Source: Okeania hirsuta
GTDB taxonomy: Bacteria > Cyanobacteriota > Cyanobacteriia > Cyanobacteriales > Microcoleaceae
DNA: 49,925 nucleotides
Direction of reading: 5' to 3'
Assembly (NCBI RefSeq): GCF_003838195.1
Contig: NZ_RCBY01000030.1
Coordinates: 1 to 49,925, forward strand
Shown here: positions 47,705 through 49,925 of the stretch, piece by piece
Position numbering within the stretch: the first letter of the stretch is position 1
Layout: the number at the start of each line of letters is the position of its first letter
Position numbers and translations under genes: made by a program
Notes under the pieces: generated by a model
What the model was told of the DNA's origin: nothing
What the model saw: only the letters and a program-made list of their open reading frames with translations
The model's database searches: none

Positions 47705-48444
47705 TTAACTATATCTTTTTTTCAAGTCTCCCTCTTCCCAAATTTGGAGTTGCCTTTCAGCAGCAATAAAATTGTTAATTGATTTCGGCGGGTAAACAAA
47801 ATGGTCATAAGCAAGAGCCATTTGTCTAGCTGCTTCTTGGTAAGAAACTTTTCCTATTCCTGTACCTAAACCTGGACAGACAACATTTTGAATTTGTTGC
47901 TTTTGCTGACGGTTGTGGTGTCGCACTGTCAGTAACATTGCCCACATTGCGATATAAGGAGTATCAGTGCCAGCAATGGACATAGGTACGCGCATAGTGG
48001 GGGTATGGGCAAGAAAAGGATGTTGGGGATGACCAGTTTCGACAATAGTAGATGTGCCAACTGGTTGTTCGCCCAGATATTCATCTAATATTTTTTGTTG
48101 AACCGAAGTCATTAAAAAATCACCAAAATATTTGACGATCGCTGCATCTATACCACCATCCATAAGTCCAAAAGAATTTCCTGGACTTACTAAACAGTCA
48201 TATTCTGGTACAGTCTCGAAATAATTATTGATAATTTCTAGATTGGGTAAATAATGGAAATGTTCTTGAAAAGCATCATATATAGCGCTGTGCGCAGGCA
48301 ACAGGCAACAGGCAACAGGCAACAGGGGGAATAAAAAAACCGATAATATCAGGCTTTTAGCTATTGGACAGTTACTGTAATTTGTAAATATGCCAGCGCA
48401 CATTGCTATAAAGATCTATTTGGAGCAACTAAAATCAGTTTCAT
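47705..48444 (-). pseudogene. Macro-domain protein, split by a MITE
   Basis: A macro domain (YDCLVSPGNSFGLMDGGIDA, AIVKYF, then NVVCPGLGTGIGKVSYQEAA) binds ADP-ribose or related ligands; some remove ADP-ribosylation. The native start is ATG 48444: MKLILVAPNRSL, then a TAG created by a family 2 MITE at 48283-48408. Joining across the MITE and one TA gives MKLILVAPNRSLYDAFQEHF in frame. The MITE itself offers an ATG at 48403 in frame with the rest. That 232-residue product would begin with about 40 MITE-encoded residues (ILSVFLFPLLPVACCLLPAH), a hydrophobic leader-like stretch. Either a pseudogene or a new fusion. Confidence 0.8.
48283..48408 (-). mobile_element. Family 2 MITE, 126 bp, inside macro-domain gene
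   Basis: TA at 48281-48282 and 48409-48410 flank TAGCGCTGTGCGCAGG...CCAGCGCACATTGCTA. Interior: four GGCAACA heptamers (48298-48327) and the 80 bp shared with 40547-40672. Empty-site reconstruction restores the macro-domain reading frame, which establishes the insertion and the 2-bp TA duplication. TA duplication and TAGC ends fit mobilisation by an IS630/Tc1-type transposase (inference); none is in the window. Confidence 0.88.
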
Positions 48445-48802
48445 ATTAGTCTATATTCTGGTAGCTTTAGAATTATCAATAACCCCAATAGGTTTTCAAT
48501 TTGAAGAAGGAAAAATATCAGCCTTAAAAAATAATTTTTGGACAGATTTTGCGGGCGTTGAATTGATTCTCAAACATATTTTCTATTTCTTCCTCAACAA
48601 ATTGTTAAATCATTTTTTTTATTTAATCAGGACTTACGCATAACCACCAAATATTGTAGGGGTTAACGGCCGTTAACTCCTACAAATGGTGTATATTTTT
48701 GTCTTTTGCGTAAGTTTTATCAATCTTGAATCTACCACTTTGACTAAAGAGTGAAACATACCTCGCACAACTTTTCAAGCAGAAATGGATTAAGTAAATA
48801 AA
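48445..48802. other. Intergenic region with a family 3 element
   Basis: A minus- and plus-strand search shows no complete gene. The AT-rich first half is unassigned. The family 3 copy lies at 48627-48717. Confidence 0.45.
48627..48717 (-). mobile_element. Family 3 element, shorter copy
   Basis: Begins TCAGGACTTACGCATAACCA and ends TTTTGCGTAAGTTT. Core GGGGTTAACGGCCGTTAACT is a palindrome. Reverse-complementary to 40258-40374 along most of its length, but about 26 bp shorter in the middle. Confidence 0.65.
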
Positions 48803-49285
48803 TTAACTAAGAATATTTTTCATTTCTATTTTAAAAATATTTTCAATGGTTTTTCCGGCAGTTTTTTCATCCCAGTTAAGGATATTGAGAAAAGTTTCTG
48901 CTGAGTGAGTTTCTACAACATCAATACCCCATTCTCCTGTTTGTAGAGTATCAGGATAATCACTTAATGGAGGTGTTTTTTTCAAACCTCCCAGAATCAA
49001 AACATCAACAATTAAATCCTTGTCATTTTTTTGAATTATTCGCTTTTCTATTAAAGCTTCAGCACATTTTTTACCAACTTGAGGTGGGGAAAAAACTTGA
49101 TTTTCAAATAAAATTTCTACCATCCAATGAGGATGATTTAATTGCCGACATTTAAGTTGTGGATATTTGCTTAAACCATTAATGAAAACTTGAGCAAATT
49201 CTTCCCTATTTAATTCAGGCAGGGTATTTTCTGAGAGTTCAAAATTATGGGAAAGCAACATTCGTCCAGTTTTAGATTCCGTCAT
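48803..49285 (-). CDS. Hypothetical protein
   Basis: 160 residues, soluble, no signal peptide (LNREEFAQVFINGLSKYPQL, HPHWMVEILFENQVFSPPQV, GKKCAEALIEKRIIQKNDKD, LIVDVLILGGLKKTPPLSDY, NILNWDEKTAGKTIENIFKI). A mixed alpha/beta pattern with a central LIVDVLILGG strand. I do not recognise the family. ATG 49285, preceded by an AT-rich leader. Function unknown. Confidence 0.55.
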   Translation of the reverse strand: MTESKTGRMLLSHNFELSENTLPELNREEFAQVFINGLSKYPQLKCRQLNHPHWMVEILFENQVFSPPQVGKKCAEALIEKRIIQKNDKDLIVDVLILGGLKKTPPLSDYPDTLQTGEWGIDVVETHSAETFLNILNWDEKTAGKTIENIFKIEMKNILS

Positions 49286-49330
49286 TATTTTATTTATCCT
49301 ATGTTCTAGAAATTTTAATTCACAATTTTA

Positions 49331-49447
49331 TAGCAGAAGGAAGAAGGAAGAAGGAAGAAGGAAGAAGGAAGAAGGAGGAAGGAAAAATCTTACGTTGTCT
49401 TAGTTTTAAGCTTTTGACTTGTCCCCGCCCTTTCCTTCGACTGCTAT
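49331..49447 (+). mobile_element. Family 4 element, best-preserved copy
   Basis: Flanked by TA and bounded by TAGCAG (49332) and CTGCTA (to 49446). Begins with about seven GGAAGAA heptamers, then GGAAAAATCTTACGTTGTCT, TAGTTTTAAGCTTTTGACTT, GTCCCCGCCCTTTCCTTCGA. The TAGCA/TGCTA ends and TA flanks are of the same type as family 2, so one transposase may serve both. Confidence 0.65.
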
Positions 49448-49695
49448 ATATTCTATTAGACCATAAATCAAAAACATAGATAAAATTGATGTCTCTATAA
49501 ATTTCGGCATTGCTGAATTAAGGTATGAAAGTAGGTTTGTAGGGAATAAGGAATAGGAAACAGGGAACAGTTAATATTAACAAGTAGTTCAAACCATCCA
49601 AAATACAAAATTAAAAATATAAAATTATCAAATCATACCCAGAATCAGCAACGGCTAAATTTCCAATAAAAACGTATAAATCAGAGGAATTGATA
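49448..49695. other. Intergenic region
   Basis: No gene. A short GGAAACAGGGAACAG heptamer-like tract near 49555-49572. Confidence 0.35.
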
Positions 49696-49923
49696 TTAGA
49701 CAAAAATTATTATTTGAGTTGCTCCTAAATCTACCAATAAGCGAATTAGTTCAGTTTCTCTTTCTGCATAAAGTAAAGAGTCAAATACTTCTATAGGAAT
49801 ATATTTATTACTTTTCGATTTTAAGGGATGCACTCTATATAATTTTCCTGGTAATGGATGACCGGGAGGAAAGTCAAAATATTCTGGTATATCTGAGTAA
49901 GGAGTTTCTGTAATAAATTCTGA
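49696..49923 (-). CDS. Conserved hypothetical protein, C-terminal part (runs off window)
   Basis: 76 codons to a stop at 49696; the 5' part lies beyond the window. Sequence: FITETPYSDIPEYFDFPPGH, PLPGKLYRVHPLKSKSNKYI, PIEVFDSLLYAERETELIRL, LVDLGATQIIIFV. The order (PGHPLPGKLYRVHP, then a helix and LLVDLGAT) matches a cyanobacterial hypothetical family I cannot name. Typical low-GC codon use. Confidence 0.5.
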   Translation of the reverse strand, partial: SEFITETPYSDIPEYFDFPPGHPLPGKLYRVHPLKSKSNKYIPIEVFDSLLYAERETELIRLLVDLGATQIIIFV

Positions 49924-49925
49924 CC

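Overview
The window comes from a filamentous, low-GC cyanobacterium of the Trichodesmium/Okeania type. This is an inference from: frequent HIP1 octamers (GCGATCGC) in the genes; cyanobacterial markers (RpaA, a CAAD/CurT thylakoid protein, a TLP40-like lumenal cyclophilin, a protein-arginine deiminase); very loose gene packing with many gene-free stretches of 0.5-1.9 kb; and large numbers of small dispersed repeats with heptanucleotide tandem tracts. I see no rRNA, no tRNA and no CRISPR array.

Layout. 0-10 kb: a broken Uma2 gene, a tandem pair of paralogous one-TM proteins (636-3662), a cluster of toxin-antitoxin remnants (DUF433, broken ParD-like, HEPN/MNT with a nonsense mutation in HEPN), a gene frameshifted by a 27-bp repeat, an intact Uma2 protein and a large VIT-VWA protein. 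10-18 kb: a barrel protein, a secreted arginine-deiminase homologue that lacks the catalytic cysteine, the response regulator RpaA, a membrane-anchored putative wHTH protein, a lipoprotein and a conserved unknown. 20-30 kb: aroA, a CAAD protein, a decayed ParA gene, the copper ATPase CopA and an orphan ABC ATPase. 30-37 kb: a YcxB-like protein, a NUDIX remnant, a 53-bp tandem array, proS with a decayed copy of its own 3' end, two IS1341-type TnpB genes (one truncated, one intact) and a truncated SGNH hydrolase. 37-44 kb: a GerMN protein, a cupin, accB, efp, the lumenal cyclophilin, a small wHTH-like membrane protein and lepB. 44-50 kb: an AAA ATPase fragment, two more tandem arrays, a BMP-family binding protein, a macro-domain gene interrupted by a MITE, two unknown proteins and several repeats.

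How it fits together. Housekeeping genes (aroA, proS, accB-efp, lepB, rpaA, copA) stand as isolated islands with little operon structure. Convincing operons are only MNT-HEPN and possibly efp-accB-cupin. Between them lies a repeat-rich landscape. At least four dispersed element families can be separated by their ends: family 1, inverted ends with core CCGGTTGAATA; family 2, 125-126 bp, TA-flanked, ends TAGCxxTGTGCGC; family 3, ends AGGACTTACGCA; family 4, TA-flanked TAGCAG ends around a GGAAGAA tract. There is also a 27-bp SDR-like repeat. These elements have demonstrably broken genes: the macro-domain gene, a proS copy, the 5.4-kb gene, the NUDIX remnant and the Uma2 fragment. Two tandem arrays 13 kb apart share one palindromic core, TTGCG-N5-CGCAA. 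No intact new multi-gene system is obvious. The least explained signals are the arrays, the repeat families that carry heptamer tracts, and the cysteine-less deiminase.
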